NCBI GenBank assembly: GCA_017512425.1
Contig: JAFWGI010000002.1
Coordinates: 1 to 64,000 of the forward strand
Length of the DNA: 64,000 nt
Source of the DNA: Hyphomicrobium sp.
GTDB taxonomy: Bacteria > Pseudomonadota > Alphaproteobacteria > Rhizobiales > Hyphomicrobiaceae
Direction: 5' to 3'
A program made the translations under genes and the position numbers. Shown piece by piece: positions 8,843 to 20,031 of this stretch. The first letter of the stretch is position 1, and every line of letters begins with the position of its first letter. The notes under the pieces were generated by a model. That model searched no databases. It saw nothing but the letters and a program-made list of their open reading frames with translations, and was not told the origin of the DNA.

Positions 8843-8886
8843 TCAGAGGGCACGTAACTCATTTAGTACAGCGGGGAGCTACAACT

Positions 8887-10404
8887 ATGAATGCGATTTT
8901 GAAAGCCGATGCGGCCGATGCCGCGCGTCAGGGCGCTGTTGTTAGCGCCGACGCAGCGCATGCTGCCGTCGACGGACGCGGCCAGAAGGTGCGCGCGATG
9001 CTGAAAGCGCGCCTTGGCGAAGAAATCTATTCAAGCTGGTTCAAGAGCATGGAGTTCGAAAGCTTCGACGGACGCCTCGTGCGCGTGTCGGTGCCGGTAA
9101 AGTTCGTTCGCAACTGGATCCACGAGCATTATTCCGACCACCTGCTGCAGTCGGCCCGCATCGAGTTCGCTGGCGCGGAGCGCATCGAAGTTGTCTGGCG
9201 CCAGCCGGGCAGCGTATCGAACCGTGCGCCGGAAGCACGCCCTGCGCCTCAGGCCGAGGCACCAACGCCGAGCCACGCACCAAGCGACGCGCTCGCCCGC
9301 TCCGTCGTGATGCGCCCGGTCATGCCCGCCGCGCAGCGGACCTCAGGTGGCGGCCTCGAAGGCTCACCGCTCGACCCGCGCTACACCTTCGAAAGCTTTG
9401 TCGTTGGCGCGGCTAACCGCATGGCGCACGCAGGTGCCATCCAGGTCGCCGAAACCGTTCTGACCGACAGCCCAGGCTACAATCCGCTTTACATCCACTC
9501 GTCGGTCGGCCTCGGCAAAAGCCATCTTTTGCAGGCGATCGCCTGGGAAGTGAAGCGCCGCAATCCGAATGCTCAGGTGCTGTATCTGACGGCTGAACGC
9601 TTCCGTTATCAGTTCGTCGAAGCACTGCGCTCGTCCGATCCGCTCGCCTTCAAGGAGCGTTTCCGCAACATTTCGCTGCTTCTGATCGACGATCTCGAGT
9701 TCCTGCAGGGTGAACGCACGGAGCAAGAGTTCGATCACATCATCAACGCGCTGCTCGACGGCGGCAAGCAGGTCGTCGTTGCGTCGGCTCGCGCGCCGAA
9801 CCACATCGAGCGCCTGAACGAGCGCATGCGCTCGCGCTTGCAGCGTGGCTTGGTGACCGAGCTTCAGCCGCTCGATCACGAACTGCGCCAGAAGGTCGTC
9901 GAAAAGCGCGTTGCTGAAAAGCGTGCGCAGGATCAGTCGTTCAATCTGTCGCGCGACGTGCAGGAATTGCTGGCGTCCCGTCTGACGGAAAACGGCCGCG
10001 AACTCGAAGGTGCCGTTACGCGCCTGTTTGCGACCTGGCAGTACATGCGCACGCCGATCACGATGGATATCGCCGAGACCGTAATCCGCGATCTCGTCGC
10101 CAACCTTGAGCCGCGTCGCATCAAGATCGAAGACATCCTGCGCATTATTTCGCGTCACTATGGCGTGTCGAAGGGCGATCTGCTGTCACAGCGCCGTCAT
10201 CGTTCCGTCGTCTGGCCGCGTCAGATCGGCATGTATCTGGCGAAGCAACTGACGGCGCGATCGTTGCCGGAAATCGGCCGACGCTTTGGTGGGCGCGATC
10301 ACACGACTGTATTGCACGCGATCCGCAAGATCGAAGGCGAAATCACCAAGAATCCACGCCTCGAAGGCGAGCTGGAAGAGCTGAAAAAGCTGCTTAACCA
10401 CTGA
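8887..10404 (+). CDS. dnaA: chromosomal replication initiator protein DnaA
   Basis: This 505-residue AAA+ initiator binds DnaA boxes and opens the origin. Domain I spans about 30-110 (VRAMLKARLGEEIYSSWFKS...), followed by a Pro/Ala-rich linker, the ATPase domain with Walker A SSVGLGKSH (Lys211), Walker B LLLIDDLEFLQGE, and domain IV with the DNA-binding signature PRQIGMYLAKQLT and GGRDHTTVLHAIRKIE. The Walker A loop has Ser where many bacteria have Gly, a form I associate with Hyphomicrobiales. Trp replaces the more usual Ala just before PRQI. The ATG at 8887 follows CGGGGAGCT; the start at 8836 has no recognisable DnaA N-terminus. First gene of the dnaA-dnaN-recF-gyrB series. Confidence 0.97.
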   Translation: MNAILKADAADAARQGAVVSADAAHAAVDGRGQKVRAMLKARLGEEIYSSWFKSMEFESFDGRLVRVSVPVKFVRNWIHEHYSDHLLQSARIEFAGAERIEVVWRQPGSVSNRAPEARPAPQAEAPTPSHAPSDALARSVVMRPVMPAAQRTSGGGLEGSPLDPRYTFESFVVGAANRMAHAGAIQVAETVLTDSPGYNPLYIHSSVGLGKSHLLQAIAWEVKRRNPNAQVLYLTAERFRYQFVEALRSSDPLAFKERFRNISLLLIDDLEFLQGERTEQEFDHIINALLDGGKQVVVASARAPNHIERLNERMRSRLQRGLVTELQPLDHELRQKVVEKRVAEKRAQDQSFNLSRDVQELLASRLTENGRELEGAVTRLFATWQYMRTPITMDIAETVIRDLVANLEPRRIKIEDILRIISRHYGVSKGDLLSQRRHRSVVWPRQIGMYLAKQLTARSLPEIGRRFGGRDHTTVLHAIRKIEGEITKNPRLEGELEELKKLLNH

Positions 10405-10478
10405 TCGCGGCACTCATCGCCACGGCCGCAAACGCCGCCTTAGTGCGGTGATGCGGGCCATGAAAACGCAGTATTCCG

Positions 10479-10517
10479 GCGCCGGGGACCAGTGATAGGT
10501 TCCTGGCGCTCGTTTTT
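10479..10517 (+). terminator. dnaA intrinsic terminator
   Basis: GCGCCGGGGACC (10479-10490) pairs with GGTTCCTGGCGC (10498-10509), with two G-U pairs in RNA, around a 7-base loop, followed by a T-run at 10512-10517. It separates dnaA from dnaN, so dnaN has its own promoter in the remaining 230 bases. I see no gene in the 342-base gap from 10405 to 10746. Confidence 0.75.
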
Positions 10518-10746
10518 TATTCGGCGCAGCGCAATAAAACCCGCGAAAACGCGGCCTTTGCACGCGAAGAGCGCTTGAAAAATACCCCTCGTTCGGGCTT
10601 CATCACGGCCCGTGGACGATTCCGGATGGGGGCCGCGGAGCACGTCTCATTCCGATGGGTGGCAGCACGGACAGCGCGGAGTTCCGCGGATCGCGCGCGC
10701 CGCTTTTTTCACCCCATGCCGAGTACAAGAAAAGCTGAGGACGACA

Positions 10747-11865
10747 ATGCGTCTCGAAATCGAACGTGGCGAACTTTTAAAGGCGCTGAGCCATGTAACG
10801 AGCGTCGTCGAACGCCGCACGACCATTCCGATATTGTCGAACGTGATGTTGAAGGCATCGGGCTCGTCGCTGATGTTCAAGGCGACCGACCTCGAACGCG
10901 AGGTCAGCGAAAGCGTTGACGCGAAAGTGCAGACCGCAGGCGCGCTCACGGTTCCAGCGCACATGCTGCACGACATCGTCCGCAAGCTTCCTGACGGCGC
11001 CGACATCGAATTGAAACGCGACGGTGACAAGGAGCGCCTGACGCTGACGTCGGGCCATTCGCGCTTTTCCTTGCAGACATTGTCGGCCGAAGATTTCCCC
11101 GATCTCGCCGTCGGCGAGATCGGTCACGAATTCACGATGGACGCGAGCGACCTGAAGCGTCTCATCGATAAAACCAAGTTCGCGATCTCGACCGAAGAAA
11201 CGCGCTACTATCTCAACGGCATCTATCTGCACGTCGCGGAGACCGGCAAGACGAAGACGCTACGCGCCGTCGCGACCGACGGCCATCGTTTGGCACAGGT
11301 CGAGCTTGCGCGCCCGTCCGGCGCTGATGGCATGCCGGGCGTCATCGTTCCGCGCAAGACCGTGCACGAGCTCGGCCGCTTGCTTGAAGATACGAGCGCC
11401 AAGGTCAAAGTCGGCGTCTCGCAAACCAAAGTGCGTTTCGAGATCGGCCCGGTCGTGCTGACGTCGAAATTGATCGACGGCACGTTCCCGGATTACGGCC
11501 GCGTCATTCCGCACAACAACGACAAGCAGATGAGCGTGCCGAAGGCCGCTTTCAGCGCCGCCGTCGATCGTGTCTCGACGATCGCGAGCGAGCGCGGCCG
11601 TGCCGTGAAGCTCAACCTGTCGAAAGACAAGCTCGTGCTGACGGTCAACAACCCCGAGGGCGGCAGCGCGACCGAAGAAATTCCGGTCGGCTACGGCGCC
11701 GGCGCATTGGAGATCGGCTTCAACGCCCGCTATCTGCTCGACATCGCGAGCCAGCTTGAAAGCGAAGACGCGCGCTTCCTGCTGGCTGATCCAGGCTCAC
11801 CAACGATGGTCCGCGACGGCGGCGACGACGGCGCGCTCTACGTCCTCATGCCGATGCGGGTTTAA
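10747..11865 (+). CDS. dnaN: DNA polymerase III beta subunit (sliding clamp)
   Basis: The 372-residue product is the ring-shaped clamp that tethers DNA polymerase III. It starts MRLEIERGELLKALSHVTSVVERRTTIPILSNV, typical of alphaproteobacterial DnaN, and ends with the partner-binding C-terminus YVLMPMRV. Three similar sub-domains are evident from length. The ATG at 10747 fits the family N-terminus; a start at 10612 would add 45 unrelated residues. The TAA overlaps or abuts the recF coding region, suggesting translational coupling. Confidence 0.97.
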   Translation: MRLEIERGELLKALSHVTSVVERRTTIPILSNVMLKASGSSLMFKATDLEREVSESVDAKVQTAGALTVPAHMLHDIVRKLPDGADIELKRDGDKERLTLTSGHSRFSLQTLSAEDFPDLAVGEIGHEFTMDASDLKRLIDKTKFAISTEETRYYLNGIYLHVAETGKTKTLRAVATDGHRLAQVELARPSGADGMPGVIVPRKTVHELGRLLEDTSAKVKVGVSQTKVRFEIGPVVLTSKLIDGTFPDYGRVIPHNNDKQMSVPKAAFSAAVDRVSTIASERGRAVKLNLSKDKLVLTVNNPEGGSATEEIPVGYGAGALEIGFNARYLLDIASQLESEDARFLLADPGSPTMVRDGGDDGALYVLMPMRV

Positions 11866-13067
11866 TCGCCATTACAGACGACTCTCAAGCATCGGGGCTA
11901 TGGGTTGAGCGGCTCGCGCTAACGAACTTTCGCAGTTACGGCGCCGTCACGCTTGAGACGAGCGCTCAGCCGCAGGTGATTGCGGGCGCCAACGGCGCCG
12001 GCAAAACCAATTTGCTTGAAGCGTTGTCGTTGCTCGCGCCGGGGCAAGGCATGCGCCGCGTGCCGTTCGCCGAAATTCCGCGCGTTAGCGGCGACGGCGG
12101 CTTTGCGGTCGCGGCGCGCGTGCATACACTCAATGGCGCGGCCGACATCGGCACGGGACTGTTGCCTGGCGCCACGCGGAAACCACGCGGCGACGACGAC
12201 ACGGACAGCGCGAATACGCGCGGACGCATTGTACGCATTGACGGCGTCGCGCAATCTGGGTCCGGCGTGCTCGCGGACTATCTCGAAATCGTCTGGGTGA
12301 CACCGGCGATGGATGGCCTCTTCACCGGGCCAGCCTCGGAGCGCCGCCGCTTCCTGGACCGGCTGATTTTGTGCTTCGATCCGGGCTATCGCACCATTGC
12401 AGGTCGCTTCGAGCGCGCCATGACGAGCCGCAACCGCTTGCTCAGCGACGGTGTGCGCGACAACGCGCAACTCTCAAGTTTCGAGCGCATCATGGCGGAA
12501 ACGGGTATCGCGGTTGCCGCGGCGCGCCTTGAAGCCGTCTCGGCGATGGCGGCCGTCGTCGCGCGGCGCAAAGCGCGCGATCCCGAGTCCGCGTTTCCGT
12601 GGTCGGATTTCAAACTCGAAGGCCGGATCGAGGATGATATCGCGTCGATGCCCGCGGTCGAAGCCGAGGACGCCTACGCCCGTGTGCTCCGCGACATGCG
12701 CGAACGCGACCGTGGCGCAGGGCGCACGCTCGATGGTCCGCATCGCTCGGATCTCGCCGTCGGTCACGGACCGAAGGCTATGCCGGCGCGGCTCTGCTCC
12801 ACGGGCGAGCAGAAAGCGCTGCTGCTCGGGCTGGTGCTTGCGCACGCGGAATTGCTGACCGAGCGCCAGGAGGGCGCTGCGCCTGTCCTGCTGCTCGACG
12901 AAATCACGGCGCATCTGGACGAGCATCGCCGCGCCGCGCTGTTTGACGAAATCCTGCATTTGAAGGCGCAAGCCTGGATGACTGGAACCGACAAAACCGC
13001 CTTCGATGCGCTGGCCGGAAAGGCCCGGTTTTGGGCTGTCGATGAGGCTAAAGTTGTCCCCCTTTGA
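11865..13067 (+). CDS. recF: DNA replication/repair protein RecF (start codon unusual)
   Basis: RecF is an SMC-like ATPase that loads RecA at single-strand gaps. Seen here: Walker A GANGAGKTN, the signature CSTGEQKALLLG and Walker B VLLLDEITAHLDE. The conserved first strand, WVERLALTNFRSYGAV, is encoded from 11901, but this frame has no ATG, GTG or TTG between there and the dnaN stop. The first ordinary start is GTG at 11976, which would delete that strand and leave Walker A at the very N-terminus. Likely starts are ATC at 11865, in a TAATC overlap with the dnaN stop, or ATT at 11871. Alternatively ATG at 11899 would be in frame if one G of ATGGGTT were absent. The family call is secure; the start is uncertain. 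Confidence 0.88.
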   Translation: MAITDDSQASGLWVERLALTNFRSYGAVTLETSAQPQVIAGANGAGKTNLLEALSLLAPGQGMRRVPFAEIPRVSGDGGFAVAARVHTLNGAADIGTGLLPGATRKPRGDDDTDSANTRGRIVRIDGVAQSGSGVLADYLEIVWVTPAMDGLFTGPASERRRFLDRLILCFDPGYRTIAGRFERAMTSRNRLLSDGVRDNAQLSSFERIMAETGIAVAAARLEAVSAMAAVVARRKARDPESAFPWSDFKLEGRIEDDIASMPAVEAEDAYARVLRDMRERDRGAGRTLDGPHRSDLAVGHGPKAMPARLCSTGEQKALLLGLVLAHAELLTERQEGAAPVLLLDEITAHLDEHRRAALFDEILHLKAQAWMTGTDKTAFDALAGKARFWAVDEAKVVPL

Positions 13068-13144
13068 GCGGCTTTCCGAGGCGGACAAACGGTCACAGGC
13101 AAGCCGCTGAAATATCAGCCGTTTTTAGTGCCGTTTTGCTGTGA

Positions 13145-15664
<2,520 letters not shown>

Positions 15665-15679
15665 TCAGCAAGGCAAGGC

Positions 15680-15940
15680 ATGGGCGTAGCGAGCGAGCCA
15701 TCCTGCCGACTCTACGCGTTACTGGCACGCGATGGCCGTTCGGCCGTCGTGTTCCGCCGCGGTCCATCGGACAAATGGCGATTTTCTTTTCGCGGTATCC
15801 GGTCGCTCTTCAGGCTGCCGTCGCGTTTCTGCGGCGATGCCACGGCTGATCCACTTCAGAACGCCAAGCTTGTCGCTGATTTAGCGCCACTGAGATTCAG
15901 CAACGTCGCCGCGCCGGCGTCAGCGCTTACGTGGCCATGA
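15680..15940 (+). pseudogene. possible fragment of a small conserved protein
   Basis: An 86-codon ORF starts with a segment RLYALLARDGRSAVVFRRGP, which resembles the first 25 or so residues of a family of uncharacterised alphaproteobacterial proteins of the pattern ...VVFRRGPS.... After that point the resemblance stops and the rest (FSFRGIRSLFRLPSRFCGD...) looks like random translation. It may be a decayed remnant, a short novel protein, or chance. It ends 10 bases before the CAP-domain gene on the same strand. Confidence 0.3.
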
Positions 15941-15950
15941 CGGAGATACG

Positions 15951-16289
15951 ATGTCGAAATCCGCAGCGATTATCATGATTGCGATGATGAACGCGGCGCG
16001 GCTCGATGCGCCGCTGACGTTGTCCGACGACCTTCAAGCTCGCGCCGAACGCCGCGCGCAGCATTTCTGCACGCACCCCATGTCGCACGATGGCTGGCAA
16101 GCGTCCTTTGAAAATTCCGATTACACGGCGATGGCCGAGAATGTCGCCAAAGGCCACAAGGATGCGGCGGCGGCGCAAACGGCGTTGCTTGGTTCCCCGC
16201 CGCACCGCGCCAATATTCTGAACCGGGACTTCAGCCGCGTCGGTATCGGATTTGCGTGCGGCGTCTATGTGCAGTTTTTTGCGAACTGA
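15951..16289 (+). CDS. short CAP-domain (YkwD/SCP-like) protein
   Basis: This 112-residue protein shows CAP superfamily features: a first helix with NAAR, the SHDGW histidine segment, AENVAKG with the conserved Glu, and the C-terminal SPPHRANILNRDFSRVGIGFA motif. CAP proteins of bacteria are usually secreted and of unsettled function. It is shorter than most YkwD proteins and has no signal peptide; the first residues AAIIMIAMMN are only weakly hydrophobic. A lost exported N-terminus or a cytosolic variant are both possible. Confidence 0.75.
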   Translation: MSKSAAIIMIAMMNAARLDAPLTLSDDLQARAERRAQHFCTHPMSHDGWQASFENSDYTAMAENVAKGHKDAAAAQTALLGSPPHRANILNRDFSRVGIGFACGVYVQFFAN

Positions 16290-16377
16290 GGTGCGCGTCA
16301 TGGCATCGGTCTTCGAAATGCCGCGGGTCGTCGACGTCATGCATTCCGACATTGTTGTCGACTGACACCGCGCGGGG

Positions 16378-16956
16378 TCAGTCGAGGCGTTGATAGTCGA
16401 CCTCGATCGTGCCGGCGTGACGAAGGCCGTGTTTGTCGACGTGCTTCTTGAGCAGCACCACGTTCTTCATGTTGGCCTTATAGGCGACGTCGAAAATGTC
16501 GCCGGCAAACGGTACGGCACCGATCACCGTATCGATCGCAACGTTACCTGCCATGCGCGCGAGCACGAACTTGGAGACGCCCATCTGCTTCGCTTCCCAA
16601 ATCAGGTAGCTCGAAATGGTCGCGGAAATCGCGTCACCGACGACCGGCAACAGGCCAAGCAGCGCATCGACGCCCATGCGGATATTGGTGCCGGGAATTT
16701 GCACGGCGCTATCCATCACGCGCGCCAGAGCATCGAGGCGCGCGACCGACAACTCAATCTCAGCAGCCGAACGAGTCGTGTTGGCGGGCTTTTGTCCACG
16801 CGCATTCGGCGGCACGGCAAAATCTGCGAAACGGGTGTTGATCAAAGGCGCATACTCCCAACCGATCGCAAGGAACGCCGGCTGGCGGCATTCGTTCCCG
16901 GCGCACACGATATGGGAGTGCGGAATGGCAGCTTCAAGCCGCCGAGTTTGTGCCAT
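16378..16956 (-). CDS. DUF4112 domain-containing protein
   Basis: The 192-residue product carries the DUF4112 domain from about residue 85: LDALARVMDSAVQIPGTNIR, then the hydrophobic LLGLLPVVGDAISATISSYLI, and GAVPFAGDIFDVAYKANMKN. Two glycine/proline-containing hydrophobic segments suggest membrane association. Its role is unknown in any organism I know. The Met at 16956 was chosen because it lies 7 bases after the methyltransferase stop, indicating an operon; a longer start would overlap that gene out of frame. Confidence 0.8.
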   Translation of the reverse strand: MAQTRRLEAAIPHSHIVCAGNECRQPAFLAIGWEYAPLINTRFADFAVPPNARGQKPANTTRSAAEIELSVARLDALARVMDSAVQIPGTNIRMGVDALLGLLPVVGDAISATISSYLIWEAKQMGVSKFVLARMAGNVAIDTVIGAVPFAGDIFDVAYKANMKNVVLLKKHVDKHGLRHAGTIEVDYQRLD

Positions 16957-16963
16957 CGCGGTG

Positions 16964-17761
16964 TCAGCGCGTGGCGGCGAACGCGAAGTTGTTGGCAATG
17001 CCGAGCCAACGCCACAAGAAGCGTCGCGCGACGGCGTCGACGCCGCCGCCTTTGATGCCGAGCGCGGGTGCGACGGCCTCGACTTTGAACCCGAGCGCCT
17101 CAAGCGCCGCCCGTACGGCGGAGAGATCGTATCGCCGCGTCGCATTGCCTTTGCCGAGCAATCGCCAGATCGGACCCGCGCGCTGATCTTGTATGTCGAA
17201 ATAAAGTACGCCGCCGGGTGCCACGGCTGAAGCAAACGTCGCGATCACGGCGAACAAATCGACGTGCTTGGAATAGAATACGTCGTTGACGAGGACGACA
17301 TCGTAGACTTCATGAGGCTCGTAACTGGCAACGTCCATGACGCGGAATGCGCACGGCGTGATGACGTTGCGGATCGTCAGGGATTTATGCAGTGCCACGA
17401 GCTGCTCGTCGATGTCGAATGAGTCGATGGTCGCGTCGTGGAGGGCGGCGTAAAATTCCAGCGCAAATGGCCCGCTGCCGGCGTTGAGGACGCGCAGCGG
17501 CCGTTGCGCCAACCGGTCGCCAATCACCGAGTGCATCAAGTCGAAGCGGCGCGGGTTGATAAAGAAGTCGATTTCACGCTTCGGCCGGCCGGCAAGATAG
17601 CGGTGCAGCGTTGCCTCATAGATCGCATCTTTGCCGTAGCGGCGGTGAAGCAGCGCTTGGTGTGCGGCAGCGGCTGGGCTCAACTCGGTTGCCTGCGCGC
17701 GCTGAGGATGTAGCGGGAGCACGTTCTGGCGCGCGGCAATCGAACTCAGATTTGTACGCAA
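16964..17761 (-). CDS. class I SAM-dependent methyltransferase
   Basis: The 265-residue protein has SAM-binding motif I as RVLNAGSGPFALEF, an acidic residue ending strand 2 (IDSFDIDEQL), motif II-like YDVVLVNDVFYSKHV and a post-II region with GGVLYFDIQDQ. Substrate cannot be deduced; the N-terminal helical part of about 90 residues (QALLHRRYGKDAIYEATLHRYL) is not familiar. It leads the two-gene unit with the DUF4112 gene. Confidence 0.75.
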   Translation of the reverse strand: MRTNLSSIAARQNVLPLHPQRAQATELSPAAAAHQALLHRRYGKDAIYEATLHRYLAGRPKREIDFFINPRRFDLMHSVIGDRLAQRPLRVLNAGSGPFALEFYAALHDATIDSFDIDEQLVALHKSLTIRNVITPCAFRVMDVASYEPHEVYDVVLVNDVFYSKHVDLFAVIATFASAVAPGGVLYFDIQDQRAGPIWRLLGKGNATRRYDLSAVRAALEALGFKVEAVAPALGIKGGGVDAVARRFLWRWLGIANNFAFAATR

Positions 17762-17955
17762 CGAACTCCACCCAAACTGTTAGCGACCTAAGTACGCAAG
17801 TAGCTTTGTCCGGTGTACCGCGAAAGACATTCGTCAGCACGCAGACTGACATGTTAACCTTTCTCGCGATCGCCGGAAGTCTAGCACGAGGCTACGTCGG
17901 CAATGTCCGGGAAAATTTACGCGTAACGGCATCGTATCGCGCGGGGCATGTTTCG

Positions 17956-19743
17956 CTACTGCCGGCGCCGCGGAAAGGCGCGCGTCTCGCGTCCCGCTGC
18001 CGAGGCGGCACCTTGCAATTCTGCACGGAAGACGTCGCGTCGCTCGTGGATCGACGCAATGACAAGGCCCGTCGGAACGCCAAGACCGACCAAGGCGGCT
18101 TCCGAGAGTTGCAAACTGGCTTCGATCGTTTCGGGCACCGCATCGGTCACGCCGAGCGCGTAGAGCCTTCGGGCGTGCAGTGCATCTTTCGCGCGCGCGA
18201 CGATGATCAGCTTCGGATAGGCGCTGCGCAAGGCCGTCACGATCTGGTCGATTTCTGATTGCGTGTGGATGGTGATGATCGCGGCGCGCGCCGTGTCGAG
18301 GCCGCAGTGCTTGAGAAATTCCATCTGCCGCACGTCGCCGTAGTAGACCGGCTTGCCGTTGTGGCGCGCTTCCGTCACCGTCCGCGGATCGCGGTCGGCT
18401 GCGATGTAGGGCACTTTGTGTTCGGCCAGCATCTCGCCGATCAGTTGCCCGACGCGGCCATATCCGACAACGAGCGCTTTCGCTTGGGCGTCGGCCCCCG
18501 GCAAGACTGTCAGTTCGGGATCGATAGGCGCGGCGGGCGACACGCGCTGCGCCATAAGGCGGCCGAGGTGCCATACAACCGGAATGAACGCCATCGACAG
18601 AGCGACCGACGTCAAGAGCATATTCGCCGCTTCGGCCGAAACCAGCCGGTAGGACAGTGCGGTCGTTAGAATGACAAATGCGAACTCGCCGCCGGGCGCC
18701 AATACGGACGCGGTTTCGATCGCGGCGGGATTGGAAATGCTGAAGCCTCGCGCCAGCGCATAAATCACGACGGCTTGCAGCGAGAACAATCCGAATGTGC
18801 TGGCAAGAATAGCAACCGGCTGCGCGATCAGAACTTCGAGATCGATGCTCAGGCCGACGGAAAAGAAGAACACGCCTAGCAGTAGCGACTTGACCGGCTC
18901 GATGGCAGCCGCGACGGCGCGCCGGTATTCCGTTTCAGCAAGCATCAGTCCAGCGATGAAAGCGCCAAGCGCCATCGACATCCCCGCCGCCGCGGTCGCG
19001 AAGCTTGTGCCGACCGCAACGAACAACGTCGCCGCAATGAACAGGTCGTGGTTATGGGTTTGCGCGACCATCTGGAACAATGGCCGGAGCATAAAGCGAC
19101 CGACGCCAATGATGATCGCAAGGGCAGCTGCGGCTTGCACGAGCGCGGTGACGACACTCGTCGCTAGCGATCCCCCAGCAGTCGGATCGAGAACGCCAAG
19201 CATGAAGAGGATCGGCACAACGGCCAAATCCTGGAATAGCAGGATCGCGAAGCTCGTGCGTCCGGCACTGGTCGACAGACGCTTTTTCTGCGCCATCATT
19301 TCGACGACGATTGCGGTCGATGACAGCGACAGCGCTGCGCCGATGACCAGCGCTGGCATCGGTTGCTGGCCAAATGCTATAGCGCACAACGCGATCAGTC
19401 CTGCCGAGATCGTCACCTGCATCAAGCCGAGGCCGAACACGAGGCGGCGCATCGTCAGCAGGCGCTCGAACGATAATTCGAGACCGATCAGGAACAGCAG
19501 GAAGACGACGCCAAGTTCGGCGAGCACGCTGACCCGTTCGGGACTTGTGATTGTAAACCACTCGACGGCCGGCGCCGCGGTTGCAAGTGCACCCAATCCT
19601 TTGGGGCTGAGGATCGCACCTGCGATCAGGAATCCGAGCACCGGGCTAATGCGAAAGCGATGCATGACGGGAACGACAACCCCCGCCGTGCCGAGAACCA
19701 GCAGCGCGTCCTTGTAGATATTGAGATCGCCCGTGCGGTTCAT
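17956..19743 (-). CDS. CPA2-family monovalent cation:proton antiporter (KefB-like)
   Basis: This is a 595-residue membrane protein. Residues 1-390 form about 12 hydrophobic segments of the Na/H exchanger fold, including GFLIAGAILSPKGLG, LLFQDLAVVPILFMLG (the conserved Gln-Asp in TM5) and ALGAFIAGLMLAETEYRR. Residues from about 415 form a TrkA-N/RCK nucleotide-binding domain (ALVVGYGRVGQLIGEMLAE with GxGxxG, and YYGDVRQMEFL). This is the architecture of glutathione-gated K+ efflux systems KefB/KefC, though the glutathione-site residues cannot be confirmed by eye. Divergent from the PBP1a gene. Confidence 0.88.
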   Translation of the reverse strand: MNRTGDLNIYKDALLVLGTAGVVVPVMHRFRISPVLGFLIAGAILSPKGLGALATAAPAVEWFTITSPERVSVLAELGVVFLLFLIGLELSFERLLTMRRLVFGLGLMQVTISAGLIALCAIAFGQQPMPALVIGAALSLSSTAIVVEMMAQKKRLSTSAGRTSFAILLFQDLAVVPILFMLGVLDPTAGGSLATSVVTALVQAAAALAIIIGVGRFMLRPLFQMVAQTHNHDLFIAATLFVAVGTSFATAAAGMSMALGAFIAGLMLAETEYRRAVAAAIEPVKSLLLGVFFFSVGLSIDLEVLIAQPVAILASTFGLFSLQAVVIYALARGFSISNPAAIETASVLAPGGEFAFVILTTALSYRLVSAEAANMLLTSVALSMAFIPVVWHLGRLMAQRVSPAAPIDPELTVLPGADAQAKALVVGYGRVGQLIGEMLAEHKVPYIAADRDPRTVTEARHNGKPVYYGDVRQMEFLKHCGLDTARAAIITIHTQSEIDQIVTALRSAYPKLIIVARAKDALHARRLYALGVTDAVPETIEASLQLSEAALVGLGVPTGLVIASIHERRDVFRAELQGAASAAGRETRAFPRRRQ

Positions 19744-20031
19744 AAAGCTCCTCAGATTGTGCGCCCGCCACTATGACGGGTTGCGTTATGAGCGCAACGA
19801 GAGCGGTGACGCATTGCCCGGCAAAAGCTGCGATCCCGGCGGCGCGATGCCCGGCTGCCACTCTCCCGATAGACCTGGAAGGCTAGCACGCACGGCTTCC
19901 GGCGCGCGCCGAGTTAACCGGGTATTAGCGCAAGTCCTCTAGTTGTTTGGAATGCGATGCCGGTGTGGGGCTGGCGGCGGCAGAGGGGAAACCTCGGCCG
20001 CGTTGATCGCAGTTGCGGGGCGCGCAGTCGG

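Noticed and set aside
16300..16365. A 21-codon ORF after the CAP-domain gene
   Set aside because: No ribosome-binding site or conserved feature, too short to support.
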